From NCBI RefSeq assembly GCF_901538355.1, contig NZ_LR593887.1, positions 1,960,920 to 2,024,919 on the forward strand: a stretch of DNA of 64,000 nucleotides, in the 5' to 3' direction. The notes beneath the pieces are model-generated. The model was not told the DNA's origin. It did not search any database and was given only the letters and a program-made list of their open reading frames with translations. Made by a program: the position numbers and the translations under genes. This DNA is from Tuwongella immobilis (GTDB taxonomy: Bacteria > Planctomycetota > Planctomycetia > Gemmatales > Gemmataceae). Below are positions 25,599-33,439 of this stretch, piece by piece; the stretch's first letter is position 1; the number at the start of each line of letters is the position of its first letter.

Positions 25599-26040
25599 CT
25601 ATGCCCGGCGGATGATCCTCGGAGATGAGTTCCCGCCCATCGGGGTGGTTTACGATGGGACCGAATACTGGCTCTGGGACGGCTTTCATCGGATGGCGGC
25701 AGCGAAGCAAGCGGGCTTGGCCACCATCGCCGCTGAGCTGACAGAAGGCACTTGGCGAGACGCCCTGCTGTTATCGGTGGGGGCAAATAAAGTGCATGGG
25801 CAGCGGCGATGGTGGCCGGATGCTATGCGTGCCGCGGTAATGCTGCTCCAAGACGAGGAGTGGGGCGCCTGGCCGGATGACCAAATCGCCAAGCTGGTCG
25901 GCATCGGGGCCAGCGAAGTCGCCGAACTCCGCCGCTCCCATCCTCGGCTGACGTGCAGCCGCCTCTCTGGAGGGACCACACGGCGATTGGTCCGCCGCGC
26001 CGAAGCGGCCTATGACCCGATACCCACGCGCAAGATTTAA
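25516..26040 (+). CDS. ParB/Srx-like nuclease-domain protein
   Basis: 174 residues, ATG inside the end of the sigma gene, after GGGGGTGAAAG. Residues ~10-70 form a ParB-like domain: SDYARRMILGDEFPPIGVVY, then YWLWDGFHRMAAAKQAG with the DGxHR signature. A helix-turn-helix-like segment follows (DDQIAKLVGIGASEVAELRR). Such proteins bind and sometimes cleave DNA and can help to partition plasmids or prophages. No ParA is in the window. The coupling to a sigma factor suggests a regulatory pair that ends the prophage late region. A palindromic repeat follows six bases downstream. Confidence 0.7.
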   Translation: MQWLKTNQVRVEGMLFHRQAICSQTVSDYARRMILGDEFPPIGVVYDGTEYWLWDGFHRMAAAKQAGLATIAAELTEGTWRDALLLSVGANKVHGQRRWWPDAMRAAVMLLQDEEWGAWPDDQIAKLVGIGASEVAELRRSHPRLTCSRLSGGTTRRLVRRAEAAYDPIPTRKI

Positions 26041-26045
26041 CGGCA

Positions 26046-26081
26046 TCGCCGCCCAACGAGTCAGTCGTTCGTTGAGCGGCG
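26046..26081. repeat. 36-bp palindromic boundary repeat, left copy
   Basis: The sequence from 26046 to 26081 recurs at 29542-29577 in the same direction with one difference (A at 26075, G in the other copy). Each copy is itself an inverted repeat: CGCCGCCCAACGA with TCGTT(G/A)(A/G)GCGGCG around a short loop. It begins six bases after the ParB-like stop codon, so it might also stop that transcript. Confidence 0.85.
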
Positions 26082-26082
26082 A

Positions 26083-26184
26083 TTGAATGGGTTGCGGCGG
26101 GGCCGGCTGGGCGCGAGCAGGCGGACTGCCTGCGAACGCCACGAGCATCGCGGCGAACAGGGTGAACGGAATCGTGCGGTGCAT
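26083..26184 (-). pseudogene. signal-peptide stub cut by the left repeat
   Basis: ATG 26184, with GGAG eight bases upstream, starts a clear Sec signal peptide (MHRTIPFTLFAAMLVAFAG, then ARAQPAPPQP). The reading enters the palindromic repeat and continues only as antisense of the ParB-like gene. The start region of a secreted-protein gene has been joined to the repeat and the rest lost. The original gene cannot be named. Confidence 0.6.
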
Positions 26185-26282
26185 GGTGTCTCCGGGTGAG
26201 TGACTCGCATTCGATGCAATTGAATAACGCTGAGAGGCGAAGAAGTGTTACACTGATGCCAGAAATGAAAGGTGTGGCCTTG

Positions 26283-28034
26283 TTAGCCAAATCGAACACC
26301 GAATAGTCCACCGGTCTCCGTAGCGTCTGTCAACCTCGGTTGAACAACATACGGTGTGGGATCGAACTCCGGTGGCACCGCGTCCGAGTTCATCGTCACG
26401 ATATATTGCCAGCCGATTCGCTTGGCGGTAGCCGCTCCTATAGAGAGTGCTTTGGCGATTTGCCGTTCATCGACACCATCGAACAAATGGCTATCATGTA
26501 TCAAGAACCCCGGCCCGATCTTCCGCTCGGCACACAGACGAGCAATCATCATGTCGAAGCAGAAGATTTGCATGTTGCTAATCCCCTTGCTCTTGGCGGC
26601 ATGAATGTTCACGTCGAACTTCGGCCCGTTCGATTCCGGGCTGATCGTCAGGCTTCCGGGGCTTTCGTAGAGAGCTTCGGAGATTTCCCCGAAGACGAGA
26701 ACCGCAGCTTTGATGCTGTCTTTTTGTTCGTGATAGTCCTGTCGAAGCCGTGTCAGCAAGCGACCGCGTTCCAGTTCCAGTTCCGTCTTGCCGCTCTCCA
26801 AATCTTCCGCCGTCTTGAGCCGTTGTCGGAGTGCTTCGACCTCGGCACCCAAGCGGGTGACTTCACTTTGCAGGAGCGTGAATTGTTCCAACGCCCCATG
26901 CGTTTTGAGAAGGTTGAGGATTTCGGCACGGCGAGTATCTCGCTCGCGTTTCTCCCGCTCCCGCTCCTCGATTCGGCGCTGGGCGTCCTGTTGTTCCTGC
27001 TGCAAATAGGAGCGGCGATTGGCGATCACGGATTCGTGGAATCGCTGAACCTCATCGTACCGGCGCAACGCCACGCCCGGCAGCGAAACTCCCGCATCTT
27101 GGTAAAGCTGAATCAGATCTGTCAACGGAGGCGGCGTCTCGGACTCGATGGACTTTCCGAGTTCCGCGAGAAGCTGGCGATCAAGGGCGTTTTCGTTGGC
27201 CAAGTCGTTGAGGCGCTGGGTAAGTTCCGATGCTTCACGTTCCAAATCCCGATATTGAGGAAGAACGCGGAAACTTTTCACCCGCTCGACCGCTTGCCGA
27301 TAGCGATCTTCGTGCAGTGTGAGTTTGGTTTGCAGTTCAGCGGCCTTGCCCACGAAATCGCCGAATACGCCTTGTGCCCCAGCCTTGCGGATCGCTTCTA
27401 GGCCTTTTTCTTTCTCTCGAACGACTTGCCAGCCTTGTGGGATAGTCCAATCCAAACCAAAGAGAAACGAGATAGCAACCTGCTGATCCCACGGCAGTTG
27501 CTTCCCAGACTGCTGAAACGCCGAGATAAAGCCCTGCGAGGATTGACGGCGGGCAAAATACGCAAACAGTGAACGAAACGTGGGTGTGAACTTCGTAGAT
27601 TCCTCTTCCTCGTCCTCCGCGAGGCCAAACAACAACTGTGCTAAAATTGATTTCCAGTTGGGATTGGATACGGTCAGCCGCTTCGACTTTTTATCTTTTT
27701 TCGGAGCAATTGGCCAATCCGTTGTCTCGCCACCTGCGATGACAATTTTGCTATGACTCGAGCCGCTTCGCTCCACAGCGACACGGTGCCCTCCTAGGTC
27801 GAATTCAAGGCCGAACGACGATTCAATCAACTCCGGTACGCGGAAAATCGAATCCGGGTAGCAGTTGCCACCCGTCAGGAAATGAATCAGTTCGACGAAA
27901 CTGGATTTCCCAGCCCCGTTGCGTGTTTGGCGATCCGTTGCCCCCGGACTTTTATCCGCGAGAACGAGGTTCAGACCTTCACGGAAGGTTAGCTCTTTGA
28001 AGCCTCCCAAGTCGCTGTAGACGCGGTGGATCAT
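26283..28034 (-). CDS. DUF2326-type ABC ATPase of an ABC-three-component system
   Basis: 583 residues. Walker A is RNGAGKSSFVELIHFL (residues ~40-55), preceded by ADKSPGATDRQT. Residues ~190-450 are a long coiled coil, as in SMC-like ATPases. The C-terminal ~100 carry the DUF2326 signature (FLIHDSHLFDGVDERQIAKA, then YIVTMNSDAVP). ABC-3C systems described in ABC ATPase surveys pair such an ATPase with a middle component and an effector-type protein. It overlaps the middle-component gene by four bases (ATGA) and is last in the operon. A sensor/motor role in defence is likely by family; the trigger is unknown. Confidence 0.8.
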   Translation of the reverse strand: MIHRVYSDLGGFKELTFREGLNLVLADKSPGATDRQTRNGAGKSSFVELIHFLTGGNCYPDSIFRVPELIESSFGLEFDLGGHRVAVERSGSSHSKIVIAGGETTDWPIAPKKDKKSKRLTVSNPNWKSILAQLLFGLAEDEEEESTKFTPTFRSLFAYFARRQSSQGFISAFQQSGKQLPWDQQVAISFLFGLDWTIPQGWQVVREKEKGLEAIRKAGAQGVFGDFVGKAAELQTKLTLHEDRYRQAVERVKSFRVLPQYRDLEREASELTQRLNDLANENALDRQLLAELGKSIESETPPPLTDLIQLYQDAGVSLPGVALRRYDEVQRFHESVIANRRSYLQQEQQDAQRRIEEREREKRERDTRRAEILNLLKTHGALEQFTLLQSEVTRLGAEVEALRQRLKTAEDLESGKTELELERGRLLTRLRQDYHEQKDSIKAAVLVFGEISEALYESPGSLTISPESNGPKFDVNIHAAKSKGISNMQIFCFDMMIARLCAERKIGPGFLIHDSHLFDGVDERQIAKALSIGAATAKRIGWQYIVTMNSDAVPPEFDPTPYVVQPRLTDATETGGLFGVRFG

Positions 28035-28276
28035 GATGCCACCTTCTCAATTCTTCCACGCTCGACTCTAACCGCATTTATCAGAAACAACAGATCGAGA
28101 GCGAGTACGAACCAGTCATACGTCACGGGAGCAAGCCCCGATTGGGCCGACCGTGCAGACTGCAATTCCTGCCAGAGCCGTGAAACCGTCTTGGGTTCAT
28201 CCACCAAACGAAGTACCTCCGCCCCAACGTAGAGCAAGGAACGATCCTGACTGAGCCGCTTGGTAGGTAGAATCAT
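28031..28276 (-). CDS. ABC-3C middle component (MC6-like)
   Basis: 81 residues. The pattern LPTKRLSQDRSLLYVGAEVL followed by TVSRLWQEL and a helical end matches the small middle components of ABC-3C systems, nearest to the MC6 type by eye. They link the ATPase to the effector. The start overlaps the stop of the gene upstream (ATGA), and its own stop overlaps the ATPase start, so the three proteins are translated together. The ABC-3C assignment depends on the joint presence of all three genes. Confidence 0.7.
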   Translation of the reverse strand: MILPTKRLSQDRSLLYVGAEVLRLVDEPKTVSRLWQELQSARSAQSGLAPVTYDWFVLALDLLFLINAVRVERGRIEKVAS

Positions 28277-29196
28277 GGTGCCGGCTCCTCAGAAGGCCGC
28301 TCGAAAATATCGCACTCCTCAAACAAGTAGGCCAGCACGGTCAGAGTCGCCGCCTGACGCGACGGTGTAGCAAGAGTGGTTCCATTCCCGATGAGTTGCA
28401 GCCGAGCGAAGATGTTATCGGGCGTGAGGTTAGCATTCCGCAGCGCTTCGTACTCGCTCCGGAACGCTTGCGCGACGCGATCTCCTTGCTCTGGATCGTG
28501 GTGGTTGCTGAAGTAGTCTCGAATCTTGGTACTCGAACCCATTCCAGCTTTCAGCAACAATTCTACGGCGGGAGAAAGTGCATTGGCTTCCAACTTCTTC
28601 GGAGGAACAGGCCGAACGTCCACCGCTTGCGGTTTTGTCAATAGTTCTAAGGTCTTTAGAACCTGCTCGACTTCTGGGTATTGAACATTGATCAGGTCCG
28701 TTCGAGACGGGATTGGGCCGAGGAGTGACGCGAGTTCCGGGAAGGCGAGTTCAAACACGACCTGCCGCAACTCCTCAAATCCCCAAGACCGCACTCGGAC
28801 ATGCTGATTGCCGCTATCGAGGTCCAAGAGTTTTTTCGTAACGCCGGGACCTAGCCCCTGCATCGAATTGTGAACAAACACCCATGTATCGAATTGATCC
28901 GACCAATGGAGTAACGCGCCTTCATAGTCCTCGTCGATCTTCGTGAGGGTCTTTGATTCCTCTACTTCATTCGGTGCGTAGACTTGGAACAACGTTCGTG
29001 TGGAGCCGACATAGCCATCGTTCTTACGGTCCCCTTGATTCCCCCAAGGCCTCGTGCGGATGAAATCGCTGGGGTACTTCTTCTCCATGATCGACGAGAA
29101 CAAATCCTGAAATGCCTCCCCTCGCTTCTCAAGGAAGGCAATTCGGAACGCTTGTTCGTAGAAAGCTCGCGTGAACTGGTCCACGGTTGTTCCCAA
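28273..29196 (-). CDS. ABC-3C effector/CTD protein with REase-like N-terminus
   Basis: 307 residues from TTG 29196; GTG at 29184 is an alternative. Residues ~20-130 look like a restriction-endonuclease-fold domain: an early Glu helix (EKRGEAFQDLFSSIMEK), then RKNDGYV and RTLFQVYAP, where D and Q-x-Y stand in the positions of a D...(D/E)xK core. The C-terminal ~150 residues resemble the CTD shared by ABC-3C proteins (SSTKIRDYFSNHHDP and a helical end). As first gene of the operon it probably is the effector that cuts DNA or RNA on activation. The nuclease reading is inference because the Lys is replaced. Confidence 0.6.
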   Translation of the reverse strand: MGTTVDQFTRAFYEQAFRIAFLEKRGEAFQDLFSSIMEKKYPSDFIRTRPWGNQGDRKNDGYVGSTRTLFQVYAPNEVEESKTLTKIDEDYEGALLHWSDQFDTWVFVHNSMQGLGPGVTKKLLDLDSGNQHVRVRSWGFEELRQVVFELAFPELASLLGPIPSRTDLINVQYPEVEQVLKTLELLTKPQAVDVRPVPPKKLEANALSPAVELLLKAGMGSSTKIRDYFSNHHDPEQGDRVAQAFRSEYEALRNANLTPDNIFARLQLIGNGTTLATPSRQAATLTVLAYLFEECDIFERPSEEPAP

Positions 29197-29288
29197 GAGA
29201 CGCCGTTTCCAAACTCCATAGTCATTCTATTCGACAGAAATGGCGTGCCAAGTGCCACATCTCGCAGTTCGGTGCATGGTGCCACCCC

Positions 29289-29544
29289 TCACGCAAGCAC
29301 CTCGTGGACCACGTTGCCCTTCACGTCGGTCAGCCGCATGTCGCGGCCGGCGTAGCGGTGGGTGAGCTTCTCGTGGTCTAACCCCAGCAGGTGCAGGATG
29401 GTGGCGTGCCAGTCGTGGATGTGGACCGGGTTGACCACGGCCTCCGCGCCGAACTCGTCGGTGCTGCCGTGGGCGAAGCCGGCCTTCGCCCCGCCGCTGG
29501 CGAACCAGGTCGTGTAGCCGAGGTGGTTGTGGTCGCGGCCGTCG
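29289..29544 (-). pseudogene. C-terminal fragment of a DUF1501 protein
   Basis: About 84 residues, stop at 29289, match the end of DUF1501 proteins, planctomycete exported proteins of unknown function encoded beside DUF1549/DUF1553 genes: GRDHNHLGYTTWFASGG, VHIHDWHATILHLLGLDHE and YAGRDMRLTDVKGNVV. The homology stops exactly at the right palindromic repeat, so the N-terminal ~380 residues are missing. Third positions are almost all G or C, more than in the ABC-3C genes beside it, which suggests another source genome. Confidence 0.75.
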
Positions 29545-29577
29545 CCGCCCAACGAGTCAGTCGTTCGTTGGGCGGCG
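29542..29577. repeat. 36-bp palindromic boundary repeat, right copy
   Basis: Direct copy of 26046-26081 with one substitution. Here the palindrome is perfect: CGCCGCCCAACGA (29543-29555) pairs with TCGTTGGGCGGCG (29565-29577). It is the junction between the DUF1501 fragment and phage-relict DNA. Confidence 0.85.
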
Positions 29578-29819
29578 TTGATTATCCAAGCAAGTCTCTG
29601 ATTATGGCCGATTTCGAATCAGCGGAGAGTTGGTCCCAGATTGTCTGGGCGATGCCGGTGGGAGCAATTGCGCCGCTTTGTGCGCCACTGGTTTGCAAAT
29701 CAACGTTATTTCCCGTAGGAATCTGCACAGGTTCGATTCCCATCCACTTCCGTGAATTTGTTTGAGTGTCACAGTGGAAACCGCTCGTTGTGTGAAATTC
29801 GCCTTGTTTTTGCGAGGGG

Positions 29820-30110
29820 TGGCGATTTCCCTCCCATCGCTCGGCCAAAATTGCCCAGCTTCGAGCGAACCTCCAATCGGTCATACCAACCATTGAGAAC
29901 AAACAGGTGAGCGCCATGAGTCCGGAAGACGCCGAGAAAAGATTCCTCAAAGAGGTCAAAGAATTCATGATTGACCAACCTGCCGCCGCCAAGGTAACTG
30001 GCAGACCTGATGTGGGGCTCGACGCGATGATTGAGGCAATGACGCCAGAGCAATTGCAGATGTTTCTCGAAATTCTTCAGGCGGAACTGCAAGCTCGTCA
30101 GGAAAGCTAG
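29820..30110 (+). pseudogene. relict of the prophage nuclease-like protein C-terminus
   Basis: The last ~65 codons (from ATG 29907; AAAKVTGRPDVGLDAMIEAMT) are homologous to the end of the protein at 2918-4918 (AGAKVTGKPNIGMKEMVEAMT). The DNA before it (TTGCCCAGCTTCGAGCGAA near 29848) also matches 4670-4690. The homology fades upstream, so only the C-terminal region is left. It is on the plus strand, opposite to the surrounding immunity-like genes. The 29579-29819 stretch between repeat and relict shows no gene that I can name. Confidence 0.65.
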
Positions 30111-30176
30111 GTTCGGTGGCGAAGTCCAGTCAGCGTTCATCGCGTTGCACATTGTGCTCCTTTGCGCAACGGGGAC

Positions 30177-30590
30177 TTAACCGGAAGTTGTGGGCAATTG
30201 GTCTCGCACCAATCGCATCCAATGTGTCAGCGGAAACCAGTTGTCAGGATTGGCTTCGTCGTTGAGTGACCCATGGGTAATTGAGTCGGCATGAATTGCA
30301 CGGTGAATCACCAGCAGTTGCTCAATTCGCTTCCACATTTGAAAATCAGCTGCGCCATCACCGAGTAAATCGTTGAATGATTCCAGGATGATTGTCATGA
30401 GCAAAGACATTTCGAGGGAATCGAAATGTCCCGACTCGTAAGCACTCAGCCACTCCGCCACTCTCGAAGAATCGGCGACCTCATTTGCCCAATCCTGCGA
30501 GTACGGGTCGGGAAGAGGCAGCTTGAGTTGTTGTGCCAGTCGAATCATGGCGTTTTGCATGTCAGTCATCGAACACCCGTGAAATCCCAT
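30177..30590 (-). CDS. immunity-type protein 1
   Basis: 137 residues from ATG 30590 (AGGA upstream); an ATG at 30677 is possible but has no ribosome site. Mostly helical: MQNAMIRLAQQLKLPLPDPY, DWANEVADSSRVAEWLSAY, then LLMTIILESFNDLLGD. The DW.xEVAD.xRVxEW...Y / LMxxII.SF pattern is one I associate with small immunity proteins near polymorphic-toxin cassettes. A HINT remnant (31060-31370) stands upstream on the same strand, with short broken DNA between. It likely neutralises a toxin that is now absent. Confidence 0.5.
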   Translation of the reverse strand: MGFHGCSMTDMQNAMIRLAQQLKLPLPDPYSQDWANEVADSSRVAEWLSAYESGHFDSLEMSLLMTIILESFNDLLGDGAADFQMWKRIEQLLVIHRAIHADSITHGSLNDEANPDNWFPLTHWMRLVRDQLPTTSG

Positions 30591-31059
30591 CGATCCTGTT
30601 TGGACTAGCTGGCAATTCGGATGTGTGATTATAGGTGCATGATATTTCGATCGTTCTGATTTGTTGTCATGATTCATGTGCTGGTTGCGACCATGTCAGT
30701 GCCGTCCGGGAACACGACCCTTGTCTGCAGGTCTTTCGAAATGAGAAGCTCGTGTTTTCCGGGCGATTTCGTCCGAGACTACGACCGATGAATCCGATTC
30801 CCGCATCGTCGTCGCGGAATTTCCCGATTTGACTCCCCTCACCCTTGGCCCGGTCAGCAAGTTGTTGATCCGTCACGGTTGGCTCTTGATCCAAAATGGA
30901 TTCTCGAACGCATGATTATTCCCAGCGTTCTCAAAGTTGATAATCTGCTGCTTATTGGTGGATGTCGAATACTAGCATCTCGTTTCGGTTCCGGTCGCCC
31001 ATGGTCGCATTGAAACTGTGCTCTGAGTTGCCATTCGCCGCGCCCAAGATTGATCAATT
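30591..31059 (-). other. broken toxin-region DNA, no intact gene
   Basis: Short frames on both strands without a consistent product. On the minus strand it links the HINT remnant at 31060-31370 to the immunity-type gene at 30177-30590, where the toxin domain should be. I can identify no toxin family. Confidence 0.4.
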
Positions 31060-31370
31060 CGGCACACTCCGCATCATGCGCCCAGACGCTGAAGCCCCAC
31101 TCCTCGTCGCCGACTATGTCGGTATGCCAATCCGCGACCGCGTAGTTTTGGTCACCGGCTGCCATTGGCCCGTCTCGGCGAGCGATTCCATGGCTACCGA
31201 AGTGCCATCAAGGGGTCCGAGCCGCTGTCCGGGTCGGAGGACTGGATCGATGCTTCGTCCGCCCACCAGGGTGAGCCGCAGCACCTCTGCAGTGCGGACG
31301 AAGACCGCTTCGACGACTTTGCCACTGGCGTTTCAATCGGGGGCAGTCCTTTACTGGTTTGTCACTCGCG
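31060..31370 (-). pseudogene. HINT-domain remnant 5
   Basis: The minus strand encodes, in more than one frame, pieces of a pretoxin HINT domain: a VVEAVFVRTAEVLRLTL segment (about 31300), an ETGQWQPVT segment (about 31170) and the closing block ADWHTDIVGDEEWGFSVWAH (about 31090). The breaks between frames and the missing CFAAGT start show it is decayed. HINT domains cut toxins from their carriers. It marks the left-hand cassette of the array. Confidence 0.65.
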
Positions 31371-31766
31371 ATAGGGGCGGAGTTCCCACATGAGTGCGAT
31401 CCCCCCGAAATAGAATGGTGATGCTCGATACTCTTCGACAGTTGCCCTTTCTCGGCCGTCGGAACTTAGATCGAGTTGGACGATGCCCTTGGCGTGAAGG
31501 ATGCGGATGCCGTTTGATAGGACTACGCAGTCCTCCCGTACTCCTTTCGTCAGCTGAAACTCTGCGAGGCTCTCGATCTGAAGTCGAAGATTCACCCACT
31601 CAGCTTGCCCCTTGACCTGTTTGCTCCGCGTGGAGATTTCCACGATCGCAAGAGGGGGATTGCTTGACCCAGTAAACTTGAGTGTGACTTCTCGTAGCAG
31701 CCCGTCATCACAATTGTAGAACTGATCGAGAAAGTTATCGGTTTGCTCGGCCAACAAGATCTCCAT
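31362..31766 (-). CDS. immunity-type protein 2
   Basis: 134 residues from ATG 31766 with GGAG nine bases upstream; ATGs at 31781 and 31817 are also in frame. Begins EILLAEQTDNFLDQFYNCDDG, then alternating strands (LLREVTLKF, PPLAIVEISTR, EWVNLRLQIESLAEFQL) and a late SPFYFGGIALMWELRP. The pattern is a compact beta-sheet protein without enzyme motifs, similar to small immunity proteins often seen in planctomycete genomes. A HINT remnant (31890-32186) lies about 100 bases upstream, so the toxin domain has gone. Function is inferred from context. Confidence 0.5.
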   Translation of the reverse strand: MEILLAEQTDNFLDQFYNCDDGLLREVTLKFTGSSNPPLAIVEISTRSKQVKGQAEWVNLRLQIESLAEFQLTKGVREDCVVLSNGIRILHAKGIVQLDLSSDGRERATVEEYRASPFYFGGIALMWELRPYRE

Positions 31767-31889
31767 CACATCATTCTCCATCTTGTCTAGTCCGACAGCC
31801 GGAGACTGCAAAATCACAGTGGAAATTGTGTTTTACTGTGTGGCAGAAATCCGTCTTTCCGAAGCATTTTTTGAATGGCATGATGCCGT

Positions 31890-32186
31890 TCTCAGACAAC
31901 TGCAACTGTAGGACTAAGTTGATAGACTATTCCATTCTTTTCTTTAAGCGCTCCAGCACAAGCAGCATTATGCGCCCAAACCGCCCATCCCCAAGCGTCG
32001 CCGACGACGAAGTAGGTGTGCCAATCCGCGACTCGCAGATTATAGACCGGCTGCCGCAGCCCCGTCTCGGTGACAGCTTCCACGGCGAGCGCCGAGCCAT
32101 CGAGCGTGCGGAGCCGGTGGCTCGGCGTCAGTGAGCGGGCTTCGATCCAGCCGAGCGACTCCTCAACGCATCAACGGGGATCCGCA
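31890..32186 (-). pseudogene. HINT-domain remnant 4
   Basis: A C-terminal HINT piece is well preserved: VTETGLRQPVYNLRVADWHT, then YFVVGDAWGWAVWAHNAAC (about 31970-32083). Upstream DNA to 32186 continues the homology in broken frames (the ARSLTPSHRL block). The HINT start is missing. It directly abuts the stop codon of the 298-residue gene and is followed by only ~100 bases before the next immunity-type gene. Confidence 0.7.
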
Positions 32187-33083
32187 TCATGGTTGTCTCG
32201 GCTGATTATCCGCCCAAGGGTTGAGGACGCCGTGGGAACCGAGTTCCAGCACCAGCCAGTGGAGGTTTTGGCCAGCCGAACCATCCAATGGCTGGCCGGG
32301 CTTGCAGCCGAGCGGGTCCATGCACAGGCTGACGAAGACGCCGTTGGGAAACTCCCAGATTCGCGCGTTGGGGCTGCCGAAAGCATCTTGTGTCTGCTCA
32401 CGAAATCGAGTGAGGAACCGCTCCCGCCCGCCGAGGCGATCCAAAATCGCAGCCCCGAAGTAGTTCCCCCAGTAGACACCCCTCGCCTGATCTCGTTGCT
32501 TCGAGCAAGCGTAGAGCCACTTGATATGCTCCGACCAGCGATGCAGCCGGTTGTTCAGGGAGAAGCAGGACACATAGGCGAAGCCGGAGTAGCAGTCCTC
32601 CGACGCCGCTACATCGACCAAGGCATACGGCGGGCTGTACTGGTCGGCAATTTCAAGCTGCGTCCTGAAAAGTTCGACAACCGCCTCCGAACCGGCTAGC
32701 TCGAACCACTGCCCCGAACAGCCAAGGACAAATTCAGGAAGGGTCTCGTATCCAAATGATCGTCCACTGGTTCCTTGGGAAAAAAAGAAATCACAATCAC
32801 AGAATCGACCACCTCGTTGAGTGGAACTCACCCCACCATAAATCGGGAGCGAACTTTCAAGAAGCAGCGGATCAAAGGCATTCATCGTACCCAATCGAAA
32901 ACTTCTTGGTCGGTTCGGATTGGTTATTGCATCCAAACGATAGAAATTCCCAAGTCCTTTCTGATCCCCAAAAATGTGGGTCTGTTTCCACAAGTGAGCC
33001 AAGTCAGGACCCGAGAAAATGTTGTCATGCTCGAAGTAAATTACTCCGAAAACCTGATAATCGACAACGTATTTTTCAGCCAC
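32187..33083 (-). CDS. immunity-type protein 3, 298 residues
   Basis: 298 residues from ATG 33083. Begins MAEKYVVDYQVFGVIYFEHD; the middle has GYETLPEFVLGCSGQWFELAGSE; the end has GVYWGNYFGAAILDRLGG and a final beta strand (LHWLVLELG). The layout, mixed alpha/beta with many aromatic residues, resembles larger immunity proteins of contact-dependent toxin systems. No signal peptide or enzyme motif. It is between HINT remnants 3 and 4. I cannot assign a family. Some 440 bases of broken sequence separate it from the upstream HINT remnant, so a toxin remnant may remain there. Confidence 0.45.
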   Translation of the reverse strand: MAEKYVVDYQVFGVIYFEHDNIFSGPDLAHLWKQTHIFGDQKGLGNFYRLDAITNPNRPRSFRLGTMNAFDPLLLESSLPIYGGVSSTQRGGRFCDCDFFFSQGTSGRSFGYETLPEFVLGCSGQWFELAGSEAVVELFRTQLEIADQYSPPYALVDVAASEDCYSGFAYVSCFSLNNRLHRWSEHIKWLYACSKQRDQARGVYWGNYFGAAILDRLGGRERFLTRFREQTQDAFGSPNARIWEFPNGVFVSLCMDPLGCKPGQPLDGSAGQNLHWLVLELGSHGVLNPWADNQPRQP

Positions 33084-33439
33084 TTGGGAGATCCTCTTTG
33101 GGGTTCAAAAGCGGATTGCTCAAGAAATATCAACCTGATGATATCCGCCCCAAGCACTTCCATATTCTGCTTGAAGGAACATTTCTCGGTTTCGATGATA
33201 GTGAATATCGATGCGTCCATTCGGTCGGAGTCGCGTGACTTCGGTAACGTAGACTCGCACATCGGTCCCAAGAACTTGGACATCGGGCCGGACGCTGTAC
33301 TGCCCGTTGGGGCTGACAGCACCCGCGCAAAGAGGCGGACCAGCTGGGTTCGCCGGGTTCAGGGGTGCCTGATTCGTCCAAACTTCCGCTCTCACTGGGA
33401 TGACGCATGGGGCATCCTCGGGTGGGGGATACCTCCTAG
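33084..33439 (-). other. possible toxin remnant, frame broken
   Basis: One minus-strand frame from ~33395 to 33120 reads as protein-like (ANPAGPPLCAGAVSPNG, VQVLGTDVRVYVTEVTRLRP, IDIHYHRNREMF), while an overlapping frame takes over to 33041. This suggests a frameshifted toxin C-terminus between the HINT remnant at 33440-33705 and the 298-residue gene. No active site can be named. Confidence 0.35.

Noticed and set aside
1-26040. Complete prophage with attachment sites
   Set aside because: The left end is outside the window and no integrase, transposase or paired att-like sequence was found for the whole region.
26340-27401. 353-residue plus-strand frame opposite the ABC ATPase
   Set aside because: The minus strand carries Walker A and DUF2326 motifs; the plus-strand product has none.
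26046-29577. Integron attC reading of the boundary repeats (GCCCAAC and GTTGGGC fit the core sites RYYYAAC and GTTRRRY)
   Set aside because: Real attC sites are much longer and contain the inner L boxes; these are only 36 bases, no integrase is nearby, and the cargo genes run against the expected cassette form.
29582-29992. 136-residue minus-strand frame across the phage relict
   Set aside because: Most of it is antisense to the relict C-terminus; only the last ~45 residues look protein-like, which is too little to support a gene.
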